Source: DAINPP01 sp963667315
GTDB lineage: Bacteria > Thermotogota > Thermotogae > MWEM01
NCBI GenBank assembly: GCA_963667315.1
Contig: OY763325.1
Location: 496,001 to 560,000, forward strand
DNA: 64,000 bases
Reading direction: 5' to 3'
Made by a program: the position numbers and the translations under genes. Positions within the stretch are counted from its first letter, which is position 1. The number at the start of each line of letters is the position of its first letter. The notes beneath the pieces were generated by a model. It was given only the letters and a program-made list of their open reading frames with translations, did no database searches and had not been told where the DNA came from. Shown piece by piece: positions 1 through 8,220 of the stretch.

Positions 1-1184
1 GCGTGACTGAGAGTTGCCCAATAGACAAACGGATGATCAGGTTTACAGGGAATCATTATCCGTACATCTACACCCGAGAGGGCAGCAACTTTTAAGGATT
101 CAATGACGCTGTTGTCCGGAATAAAGTACGGTGATTGTATGAAAATACTTTTTTTTGCCTTATTAATTAGTTTGAGATAGCCGTATTTTATCTGTTCTGA
201 TTCAGAATCCGGTCCACTGGAAACAATTTGAATTGCCTTGGTTCCGGTTTTGGGAATGATCGGGAACAGTGTATCCTGATAGTCGTATTTTTCAAGTGAA
301 CTTTTTAGTTTTTCTTCATCATATTTTTTTGGCTTTTCCTTAATGGCATATTCCCAGTCAAGGAGAAATCTGATTTGCATGGAATATACAGCATCGCCTT
401 TGATTCTCAAATGTGTGTCTCTCCAATTGCCGAGATGGGTATTTTTTCCAAGATACTCATCCCCAATGTTGAACCCCCCTATGTAGCCTATCCTGCCATC
501 AATAACAACTAATTTTCTGTGATTTCTGAAATTGAGTCTGAAATGGAATTTTGGTAATCTGAAAGGAAAGAAAGGGGCAGTTTCAGCACCATGGTCTTCA
601 AGTCTCATGAACAATTCCGAACTGGTCTTTGAGCAGCCGACATCATCGTAAAGGACTTTTACAGGTATACCTTCCTTAAGCTTTTCTATCAATGCATCTA
701 CAATCAAATTTCCAATCTCATCATCGTTAATAATATAGTACAGAAGATGAATATGACTTTTAGCAGATTCTATATCTTTTATTAGATTTTCGAATTTTCT
801 GTGACCTGTGATAAATATCTTGATATCGTTATTTTGTGTAAAAAACGATTCGTCTGTTTTGATATTCATCTTTATAATATCTTTGTATTTTATCAACGAT
901 GGGTCGTAAAAGTTCATCTGCTGAGAATCGAGTTCCTTTTCCTGAAGGGTTAGGATATTCTTAAGAATACGATCTTCTGATTCTTTTAATTTGAACATCC
1001 TTTCCTTGTATAGATTATGTCCGAAGAAAAGGTATAAAAGAAATCCGAGCCCTGGTACAAAAATCAAAACCATTAGCCAGGCAAGTGTCGAGTGAGGATT
1101 CTTTCTCTCAAGGAATACAACTGAAATAGCAAAAAGTATGTTGATTACCAATAGTCCGGATAAAAGATTTGTGAGAATATCCAA
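1..1184 (-). CDS. cls: Cardiolipin synthase / phospholipase D family, C-terminus outside window
   Basis: Predicted to condense two phosphatidylglycerols into cardiolipin at the cytoplasmic membrane. Reading the minus strand gives an uninterrupted frame. It opens with two hydrophobic N-terminal segments around an ERKNPHSTLAWLM stretch, as in bacterial Cls. The first HKD motif (HRKLVVIDGRIGYIGGFN) follows, then a WRDTHLRIKG segment. The second HKD motif should lie beyond position 1. The likely start is a TTG at 1184, six bases after a GGAGG. The ATG-poor start region explains why it is easy to miss. The gene is divergent from the secreted hydrolase at 1336. The family assignment is firm. Substrate specificity within the PLD superfamily is inferred from the membrane-anchored N-terminus. 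Confidence 0.9.
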   Translation of the reverse strand, partial: MDILTNLLSGLLVINILFAISVVFLERKNPHSTLAWLMVLIFVPGLGFLLYLFFGHNLYKERMFKLKESEDRILKNILTLQEKELDSQQMNFYDPSLIKYKDIIKMNIKTDESFFTQNNDIKIFITGHRKFENLIKDIESAKSHIHLLYYIINDDEIGNLIVDALIEKLKEGIPVKVLYDDVGCSKTSSELFMRLEDHGAETAPFFPFRLPKFHFRLNFRNHRKLVVIDGRIGYIGGFNIGDEYLGKNTHLGNWRDTHLRIKGDAVYSMQIRFLLDWEYAIKEKPKKYDEEKLKSSLEKYDYQDTLFPIIPKTGTKAIQIVSSGPDSESEQIKYGYLKLINKAKKSIFIQSPYFIPDNSVIESLKVAALSGVDVRIMIPCKPDHPFVYWATLSH

Positions 1185-1335
1185 AAGCAACCTCCAGAAT
1201 GAAAAAATAGAACTCCCTTCTTCAGATTATACCATTACAGGACTCCTGATGTTTTTTTTGCATGTTATAATAATGCTGGATTTTATCGTTGGTCGTCATG
1301 ATTGTTTTTCGTTTTTCATCGCGAAAGGGGTAATA

Positions 1336-4197
1336 ATGAAAATAATTTTTCTTTTGTTTTTTCTGGTTTTAATGTTTACAACGCCTTTTTCTGCAACTAT
1401 TCAGGAAATGACACAGGATTATGGCAGAAGATTATCGTATTTTTCTAATCTTGACAGTGATGCTATTGACAAAATTCTTTCTGAAAAGGATTTTAAAAGA
1501 TTGTTTGTAGTAGATGATTCAGGGGAGAGATATTGTTCATTGCTTTTTGATCTTGAAAAAGCTTCAGAAGTGACTGGCGATATTCATATAGAAACCTATA
1601 AACTGTCGGATTTTAGTAAAAGTAAATCTGATACATGTGAGATGGCGGTTATCGGTTATCTCCAGCTTCAAAAATCTTTGTTTGATGCAACAGATATTTT
1701 CCAAAGTTTTTCAACAACAAAAATCGTGTTGGATGATATGAGCTATATCGATTATTTTTTGGGAAATCTGGCAAGAGTTGAAAAAAATGCAAACGATTAT
1801 TTTAAAAGTAAAGAAAATACAAAAAATATCACACAATACATAGATGAAAAGCATAAATTAAATGTGATTTTTTATAATAATTTTTCAAATTACTTTTTTT
1901 CAGAACCTGTTGATTTTTCTCCGACTATTTATGAAGAGGCCGATGAAAATCTTCCTTTGAAGGCATATACATTTTTTGATGATGAGATAACAAACTCATA
2001 TTCACAAATAGAGATTTTCTCTTTACTTGCTTTGTATGATGATTACATGAATAAAGTAGTTGAACATGCAAAGGTGAGCTCTGATATCATTCCCTATTAT
2101 TATCTGTTCGATGATGAGAAAAAGAAAAATTCTATGATTACGGCTATTAATCTTGAATTGTTGAAATATCTTGCTGCTTCTATAAAAAAAGAACTGGATG
2201 AGCTGAATAAGGAAGTATCAAAATCCTACGGCGTGATTCAAATAGATTCAATTAATAACTTGCTTTTACTGGAAACGAAATTTGAAATGATTGCATATAA
2301 AACATTTGAAATAGCTTTAAGAAATGCCAATGAAGAAGGTAAAAAAAAGATGATAGAATCGTTTATCAACAGAGAGATAACCTATTCAGATGCTGATGAA
2401 TATTTAAGCCTTGTTATCGATCAGTTGAAAGATCAAATATTTACTTCATGTTCTGTCTTATCGGTACATAATAATTCTTACCGTTTGATGAGGACACTTG
2501 AAAAAACAAGAACGGCTGAAACGAAAACCTATACCCCTAAAAATTCTGTACATGAAAGATTTGATCTAGTCGGATTGATAGAACCACTTATGTTACCTGA
2601 CGAAACGGATGCTCATTTTGCGATTATCAAGGCTGATGTTGATATGACTTCAGATGCCTCTGAATCTTTTACAAAAATATATCCTATTTTCTCTTCGAAA
2701 AGTACGAAAGGTGCTCCGATGGTACTTGTTGATTTTTTCTGGGTTGCCGCCAATCATGTGGGTCAAACTTTATGGCGAACTTTGAAAACACTTGTATGGG
2801 ATGGTTTTGATTTGAAACACCTTGAATCAGAACTGAGCGTTGAAAATGTGGATTTGAAAGTTGAAAGATATCTGGCTCTTCAGCCTTATCATGATCTTTT
2901 CAGAATGTTTCCAACTTATCAGAAAAGGTTAAAACTCGAAATTAAAAATACAAATCTTGGTTATCTTGTTCTGGATAATATGTTTGCAGGAAATATTCCA
3001 ACAGCGCTTATGGATAGTGTGAGTGCCATATCTGAGACAAAAGAATATGATCTTGCAAGATACCCGATAGAAGTATACAATGAGGTGATCAGTCTTCCAT
3101 CTGATGTAAACAGAAAAGACAAGGCGATCATATTTGTTCATGGTAAGCAAAATATCCCTTATTTTGATTCGCATTACGATATCGTTCCACATATTGATGC
3201 AGTGTGGCGGAATGATGGTCGACTTGATGTATGGAATGGATTTTATGAGTATGTTAATAAACATCCGGAAGCGTTTTCTGAATATGATTTTTATGAATTT
3301 ACCTATGATACGTCGGTTTATCCTGCAAGTCTATACGGGAAGGCACTTTCGGAATTAATTATCAGAAATAATATTCACAAAGATTACAGTGAGATACACA
3401 TGATTGCTTCAAGTATGGGGGGGCTTGTCTCAAGATTCTGTTTGAATCACGAATTTAATATGACCCGAGTTGGAGATTATGTCGATCAGCTTATAACACT
3501 TGATACCCCTCATCTCGGAACATTGGCGCAAACGTTTATCCTGAGTGTTAATAAAGGACTGATGGAGGATGTAGAGGGGATTGAAACCGGTACGCCTCCG
3601 AATATAAATCTAACGATGGGGAATTTTCTGTATTCGTTTATAGATGGAACAGAATCGGCTAAAAGTGCAGAACTTATGCTATATTTTTCGAGGAAACACC
3701 CGGAAATGGTTGGTAAACTATTTACAGAGATGCTTAGATTTCTTGATCCCTTTCCCGGTGGCTTATGTATGCTCTATACACCTGAAAATTATTGTCGATC
3801 TTTAGGTGTGTATTTATATTCAGATGTTGAAAACAAAAAATATGAGGAAGTGTTTCTTTCAGAACCCGAAACGCTGCTTCTAAATAAAAATGATCTATAT
3901 CTGGATAAACTTTATCTGGTATCAGCAGAGTTGACAGCTGAATCAACTGATATCACTTCGGGTCTGTCTGTAACTTATGAATTGATGAAAACAGCCGGAG
4001 ATATGATATCGCATACAACGATGGAAAATTTCTCGCGTCACGGAAGAAATGATGGTGTTGTTAACCTATACAGTCAGCAGATGTGGGGAATAGATGAGGG
4101 TCAGGAAAGAAAACACTTTATGAATCTTGATCATCTGGCGGTTCCAAGGAGTAAAGAAGTTGTCGAATATTTAATGGAGAATCAAATATTAAAATAA
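1336..4197 (+). CDS. Large secreted alpha/beta-hydrolase (lipase/PGAP1-like) protein
   Basis: A 953-residue exported protein. The ATG at 1336 starts a clean signal peptide (MKIIFLLFFLVLMFTTPFSA). Earlier in-frame starts would add an unlikely 66-residue extension. Roughly residues 20-590 match no family I recognise and look helical and charged. From about residue 595 comes an alpha/beta-hydrolase: IIFVHGKQN (oxyanion strand), HMIASSMGGLVSRF (nucleophile elbow, Ser about 693) and LITLDTPHLGT, as in lipases and LCAT/PGAP1-type esterases. Candidate acid and His are in GRNDGVVNLYS (about 905) and NLDHLAVP (about 931). The elbow is A-S-S-M-G-G rather than strict GxSxG. It lies 19 bp before galT. 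Its substrate is unknown; a lipid or ester in the envelope or outside is a guess. Confidence 0.75.
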   Translation: MKIIFLLFFLVLMFTTPFSATIQEMTQDYGRRLSYFSNLDSDAIDKILSEKDFKRLFVVDDSGERYCSLLFDLEKASEVTGDIHIETYKLSDFSKSKSDTCEMAVIGYLQLQKSLFDATDIFQSFSTTKIVLDDMSYIDYFLGNLARVEKNANDYFKSKENTKNITQYIDEKHKLNVIFYNNFSNYFFSEPVDFSPTIYEEADENLPLKAYTFFDDEITNSYSQIEIFSLLALYDDYMNKVVEHAKVSSDIIPYYYLFDDEKKKNSMITAINLELLKYLAASIKKELDELNKEVSKSYGVIQIDSINNLLLLETKFEMIAYKTFEIALRNANEEGKKKMIESFINREITYSDADEYLSLVIDQLKDQIFTSCSVLSVHNNSYRLMRTLEKTRTAETKTYTPKNSVHERFDLVGLIEPLMLPDETDAHFAIIKADVDMTSDASESFTKIYPIFSSKSTKGAPMVLVDFFWVAANHVGQTLWRTLKTLVWDGFDLKHLESELSVENVDLKVERYLALQPYHDLFRMFPTYQKRLKLEIKNTNLGYLVLDNMFAGNIPTALMDSVSAISETKEYDLARYPIEVYNEVISLPSDVNRKDKAIIFVHGKQNIPYFDSHYDIVPHIDAVWRNDGRLDVWNGFYEYVNKHPEAFSEYDFYEFTYDTSVYPASLYGKALSELIIRNNIHKDYSEIHMIASSMGGLVSRFCLNHEFNMTRVGDYVDQLITLDTPHLGTLAQTFILSVNKGLMEDVEGIETGTPPNINLTMGNFLYSFIDGTESAKSAELMLYFSRKHPEMVGKLFTEMLRFLDPFPGGLCMLYTPENYCRSLGVYLYSDVENKKYEEVFLSEPETLLLNKNDLYLDKLYLVSAELTAESTDITSGLSVTYELMKTAGDMISHTTMENFSRHGRNDGVVNLYSQQMWGIDEGQERKHFMNLDHLAVPRSKEVVEYLMENQILK

Positions 4198-4216
4198 ACA
4201 TGAGGTGAATGCATTA

Positions 4217-5791
4217 ATGGAGAAGGCTATAAATCCAAAACAGAAAGCGGCAAAATGTGTAGAAGAACTACTGGTTTACGGTTTTAAGAAAAATCTGATC
4301 AGTAAACTTGATCAGATTTTTATCAGAAACAGATTGTTTGATCTTTTAAAGATTGATGAGCCCTATATCGTCGATTTTGATGAATCTTATTTGCCGGACT
4401 TACATCTCCTTTTGGAAGAATTGATTGACTATGCAGTTTTGGAAGGAATAATCGAAGATAGTATAACCAAAAAAGATCTCTTCGATGCGAAAATTATGGG
4501 ATTATTGACACCAATGCCTTCAACAGTTGCTGAAAATTTCTATAATCTTGAAAAGAGAATAGATTCACAAGCAGCAACCGACTATTTTTATAAGATATGT
4601 GAAGATGTGAATTATATCAGAACGGACAGGATTTCGAAAAACAAACATTGGACAGCTTCTACCAACTATGGTGATATTGAAGTGACTATTAACCTTTCAA
4701 AACCTGAAAAGGATCCTCTGCTTCTGAAAAAAAATCTGAACACTGTTGCAACGGATTATCCGAAATGTGTGTTATGTATTCAAAATATGGGTTTCGAAGG
4801 GAATATGAAAAGACAGGCAAGAGAAAATCATCGTTTGATACCTGTTGAGCTTTGTGGCGAAAATTGGTATTTACAATATTCACCATATGTCTATTACAAT
4901 GAACATTGTATCCTTATCTTTGAAGAACATAAACCGATGAATGTGTGCAGAAAAACGTTTGAAAGATTGTTTGAATTTCTGGATAGATTCCCGCATTATT
5001 TTATCGGATCCAACACGGATTTGCCGATCGTTGGGGGCTCAATTCTGGAACATGAGCATTATCAGGGTGGACGATATGAGATGCCAATGGTAAATGCAAA
5101 AATCCAGGATCGATATTTTCTTGAAGGGTATGATGGTGTTAAAATTGGGATTTTGAACTGGCCATTATCAAGTATTCGATTAAGTTCCAACAATAAAAGT
5201 GAAATTGTTTCAATCGCGGATAAAATATTGAAAGATTGGAGGAAATACGATGATTCCTCTGTCGGTATATTACATGAAAGTATGGAAAATGGCGTACTTG
5301 TTCCACATAATACGATAACTCCTATCTCAAGAATGAATAAAAACGGAGAATATGAACTTGATATTGTGTTAAGAAACAACAGAACTTCAGATGAATTTCC
5401 GAGAGGGATATTTCATCCGCACCCCGAACTTCATCATATAAAGAAGGAGAATATTGGGCTCATTGAAGTCATGGGGCTTGCCATACTTCCCGGCAGACTT
5501 GAAAAGGAGACACTCATGATTTCAGAATATCTCACCGGTAAAAAAAGTGTTCATACTCTTGATTCCTTAACGGAAGAAGATGAGCTATTTAAGCATAAAA
5601 AATGGATACTTGATCTGTTGGAAGGAAATCAAAATCTTTCGGAAGAGGGTGCATTGGCATTGATTCAAAATGACATTGGTAAAAAATTTGCAGCGGTTCT
5701 TGAAAATGCAGGAGTATACAAACAGGATAATCAAGGTAAAAGTGCATTTGATGCTTTTATGCGATCGTGTGATTTTATTAAAAGAAACTAA
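4217..5791 (+). CDS. galT: UDP-glucose--hexose-1-phosphate uridylyltransferase, class II
   Basis: Catalyses UMP exchange between UDP-glucose and galactose-1-phosphate in the Leloir pathway. The 524-residue length and motifs are those of the class II (Firmicutes-type) GalT. They include KHWTASTNYGDIEVTINLSK, YPKCVLCIQNMGFEGN, SPYVYYNEHCI and the active-site region GGSILEHEHYQGGRYEMPM. The ATG at 4217 is preferred because GAGGTGA sits eight bases upstream; a GTG at 4205 overlaps that site. It is close behind the secreted hydrolase, and there is no galK or galE nearby. The next gene, frr, has its own promoter. Class II enzymes differ from the E. coli type in sequence but carry out the same reaction. 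Confidence 0.92.
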   Translation: MEKAINPKQKAAKCVEELLVYGFKKNLISKLDQIFIRNRLFDLLKIDEPYIVDFDESYLPDLHLLLEELIDYAVLEGIIEDSITKKDLFDAKIMGLLTPMPSTVAENFYNLEKRIDSQAATDYFYKICEDVNYIRTDRISKNKHWTASTNYGDIEVTINLSKPEKDPLLLKKNLNTVATDYPKCVLCIQNMGFEGNMKRQARENHRLIPVELCGENWYLQYSPYVYYNEHCILIFEEHKPMNVCRKTFERLFEFLDRFPHYFIGSNTDLPIVGGSILEHEHYQGGRYEMPMVNAKIQDRYFLEGYDGVKIGILNWPLSSIRLSSNNKSEIVSIADKILKDWRKYDDSSVGILHESMENGVLVPHNTITPISRMNKNGEYELDIVLRNNRTSDEFPRGIFHPHPELHHIKKENIGLIEVMGLAILPGRLEKETLMISEYLTGKKSVHTLDSLTEEDELFKHKKWILDLLEGNQNLSEEGALALIQNDIGKKFAAVLENAGVYKQDNQGKSAFDAFMRSCDFIKRN

Positions 5792-5819
5792 GTAGAATAT
5801 CTATAGAACTTTGTGCTTG

Positions 5820-5828
5820 TGCTATAAT
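5820..5828 (+). promoter_or_regulatory. Extended -10 promoter for frr operon
   Basis: A TGC-TATAAT extended -10 element lies 65 bases before the frr start, in the 80-bp gap after galT. No good -35 box is present, which is typical of extended -10 promoters. It would drive frr-uppS and perhaps cdsA-alaS. Confidence 0.55.
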
Positions 5829-5892
5829 ACACAGAGGTGTTTTAGAGATAAACAGTTTTATATGTTTTGAACAAATGAAAGGGGATAGTGAT

Positions 5893-6444
5893 ATGGATAA
5901 TCATTTAAAAGTAGCAAAAGAAAAAATGCAAAAAAGCGTAGATTCAATAGCGGAAGAATTGAAGCATATTAGAACGGGGAGACCAAGCCCGGCACTCCTT
6001 GAAGAGATTTCTGCCGATTATTACAACACACCAACTCCAATTCCACAGCTTGCGAGCGTCTCTGTTATGGAAAGATCACTTGTTGTCAAACCCTGGGATA
6101 AGACAGTGTTAAAAGCAATTGAAAAAGCAATTCTGGCTTCAAATCTCGGTTTAACACCGATAAATGATGGTTCCAGCATCAGATTGAATTTCCCGCCTCC
6201 AACAGGAGAACAGAGAAGAAATCTTGTGAAAATGGTTCATGAGATTGTAGAACAGGGGAAAGTTGCTGTTAGAAACGTCAGAAGAGAAGCGATGAAAGAT
6301 ATTAAGGAAGAACAGAAAAACGGAGATATTCCTGAAGATGATGCGCATAAGTTAGAAGAAAAAGTTCAGGAGTTGACCAACGATTTCGTCGACAGAATGG
6401 ATGAAGTCTTCAAGGAAAAAGAAAGCGAAATAATGGAAGTCTAA
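5893..6444 (+). CDS. frr: Ribosome recycling factor
   Basis: RRF splits post-termination ribosomes together with EF-G. The 183-residue protein matches the usual length (about 185). It has the family landmarks RTGRPSPALLEEI near the N-terminus, LVVKPWDK, NDGSSIRLNFPPPTGEQRR and the helical C-terminus. I choose the ATG at 5893 because AAGGGG stands eight bases upstream. An in-frame ATG at 5875 would leave no ribosome site. It begins the conserved frr-uppS-cdsA gene order and is followed after ten bases by uppS. Confidence 0.97.
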   Translation: MDNHLKVAKEKMQKSVDSIAEELKHIRTGRPSPALLEEISADYYNTPTPIPQLASVSVMERSLVVKPWDKTVLKAIEKAILASNLGLTPINDGSSIRLNFPPPTGEQRRNLVKMVHEIVEQGKVAVRNVRREAMKDIKEEQKNGDIPEDDAHKLEEKVQELTNDFVDRMDEVFKEKESEIMEV

Positions 6445-6454
6445 AGGACTTGGG

Positions 6455-7207
6455 ATGAAAAAGTCTTCTGAACTTGATGAAATAAAAAAATTACACTTGC
6501 CCCGTCATGTTGCTTTTATAATGGACGGAAATGGACGATGGGCAAAACAAAATGGTCTGGAACGTTCTGATGGTCACGCTGCCGGGGCTGAGGTCGCCGA
6601 AAAAGTCGTAAGATTATGTAATGATGTCGGTATAAAATACTGTACGTTGTACACTTTTTCAACTGAAAATTGGAAAAGACCAACGGAAGAAGTCGAATTT
6701 CTCTTCCAGACACTTGTTTATTATCTTGAAAGCAAGTCTCCGGAAATGATAGAGCGTGGAGTAAGAATTCGTTTTACCGGTCATATTGAATCACTACCGG
6801 AAAAAGCATTTAATACAGCGCAAAATATAGAAAAAAGTTCTGAGCATTGTGACAAACTTCATATGATATTGGCTTTAAATTACGGTGGAAGGCAGGAAAT
6901 ATGGGATGCCTTCCTTCGTATGTATGAACAGGTTAAAAACGGTGAAATTAAAGAAAGTGTCTTGCATGATGAAAATTCAGAATTTTTAAGATCATTCTTA
7001 AATTTGCCGGATGTGCCAGATCCTGATTTGCTTGTGAGAACTTCCGGAGAAAAGAGATTGAGCAATTTTCTACTATGGCAGCTCGCTTATTCGGAAATGA
7101 TTTTTACGAATGTCCATTGGCCGGATTTTGATAAAGTTGAATTTTTCAAAGTGCTGTCTGAATATTCGAAAAGGAATAGACGATTTGGTGGATTGAAAAT
7201 GCCTTGA
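6455..7207 (+). CDS. uppS: Isoprenyl (undecaprenyl) diphosphate synthase
   Basis: Cis-prenyltransferase that makes undecaprenyl diphosphate, the lipid carrier for peptidoglycan and other envelope polymers. Its 250 residues are the normal size. The diphosphate-binding MDGNGRWAKQNG motif is at residues 23-34. LYTFSTENWKRP, ALNYGGRQEI and the substrate-binding region DLLVRTSGEKRLSNFLLWQ follow, and WPDF comes near the end. It starts ten bases after frr and lies just before cdsA, the common bacterial arrangement linking ribosome recycling with envelope lipid genes. Confidence 0.97.
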   Translation: MKKSSELDEIKKLHLPRHVAFIMDGNGRWAKQNGLERSDGHAAGAEVAEKVVRLCNDVGIKYCTLYTFSTENWKRPTEEVEFLFQTLVYYLESKSPEMIERGVRIRFTGHIESLPEKAFNTAQNIEKSSEHCDKLHMILALNYGGRQEIWDAFLRMYEQVKNGEIKESVLHDENSEFLRSFLNLPDVPDPDLLVRTSGEKRLSNFLLWQLAYSEMIFTNVHWPDFDKVEFFKVLSEYSKRNRRFGGLKMP

Positions 7208-7223
7208 TAAAGTATTTTTTAGT

Positions 7224-7236
7224 GTATACAGTATAC
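7224..7236. promoter_or_regulatory. 13-nt palindrome GTATAC-A-GTATAC upstream of cdsA
   Basis: A perfect odd-centred palindrome 17 bases after the uppS stop, in the 127-bp uppS-cdsA gap. It could be an operator or part of a promoter region. No nearby regulator claims it. Confidence 0.3.
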
Positions 7237-7334
7237 CGATCAAGGTTATATTGTCTTTTTATACTTTCTTGAGTTCTTTACATCAGGTTTTTAGAGTTTC
7301 TTAAATTTCGCGGAAATATATGGAGTTGATTTTT

Positions 7335-8198
7335 TTGGCACCGGATAAAAAGGAAATACAAAACAGATGGAAGTACGGCATAATATTCGGAACTGGTGCA
7401 GTTTTATTATTTTATAATTTCTGGACATTTATTCTGTTGGGTTTTCTTGCCAGTCTGATATCGGGAAATGAATATGTGAAGCTTTTTCTCGGTGAGAAAA
7501 AAAACACAACTGAAGTCATCATTCTTTCTTCTGTTATTCCGGCTTATGTAGTCCTTTCTGGGTTATTAATTGCATTCAATCGTTCAGATCTGATATTTAT
7601 GATATACGGTATTTTAACCCCCATTGTTGCCGGACTTTGTGTGTTGATTTATAAAGATTCCCAAAAATCCAGTGATGTGTCCGTAAATTTGGTTTTTGGT
7701 GTTATCTATATTGCTTTGTCACTAACTTGTATATTGTATATTTATCAAAATTATGGTTGGGTATATGCCTTATACGCCGTCACTTCCCCATGGCTGTTTG
7801 ATTCATTTGCCTTTTTTATCGGTATACGTTATGGAAAACATAAACTGATGCCCAGTATCAGTCCTAAGAAAACTATTGAAGGACTTGTTGGTGGGATGAT
7901 CGGAACGTTTTTTGGTCTCATCCTTATAACGATATTGGTGAAGTTAATTCTGCCTTATTTAACGTTTTTTGGAAATGGGATGGGTGTAGAATTGAATTTA
8001 TTTGAAGTGATAGTGATGACATTATTTATCACATGGGGAGCTACATTTGGAGATTTGTTCGAATCTTCTATCAAGAGAAGTCATCATTTAAAAGATGCGG
8101 GAGATTTCTTACCGGGACATGGCGGTTTACTTGACAGAGTTGACTCACTTGTGTTTGTCGGTCCGCTGACGCTTTTTTTGATGATGGTTTTCAGATGA
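7335..8198 (+). CDS. cdsA: Phosphatidate cytidylyltransferase
   Basis: Makes CDP-diacylglycerol from phosphatidate and CTP, feeding phospholipid synthesis, including the cardiolipin synthase at the left edge. The integral membrane protein has about eight hydrophobic segments. The CDS signature is at the C-terminus (SPKKTIEGLVGG, then GDLFESSIKRSHHLKDAGD and LPGHGGLLDRVDS). Start choice: the ATG at 7320 is part of a long anti-SD match (TATGGAGTTGAT), so TTG at 7335, nine bases after GGAG, is the better start (287 residues). Starting at 7320 would add five residues. Confidence 0.93.
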   Translation: MAPDKKEIQNRWKYGIIFGTGAVLLFYNFWTFILLGFLASLISGNEYVKLFLGEKKNTTEVIILSSVIPAYVVLSGLLIAFNRSDLIFMIYGILTPIVAGLCVLIYKDSQKSSDVSVNLVFGVIYIALSLTCILYIYQNYGWVYALYAVTSPWLFDSFAFFIGIRYGKHKLMPSISPKKTIEGLVGGMIGTFFGLILITILVKLILPYLTFFGNGMGVELNLFEVIVMTLFITWGATFGDLFESSIKRSHHLKDAGDFLPGHGGLLDRVDSLVFVGPLTLFLMMVFR

Positions 8199-8220
8199 TA
8201 TTATTTTGGAGGGAACGCTA

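Noticed and set aside
8199..8220. T-box before alaS
   Set aside because: Only eight bases separate the cdsA stop from the ribosome site, so there is no room; the his leader also shows no T-box core but a peptide frame.
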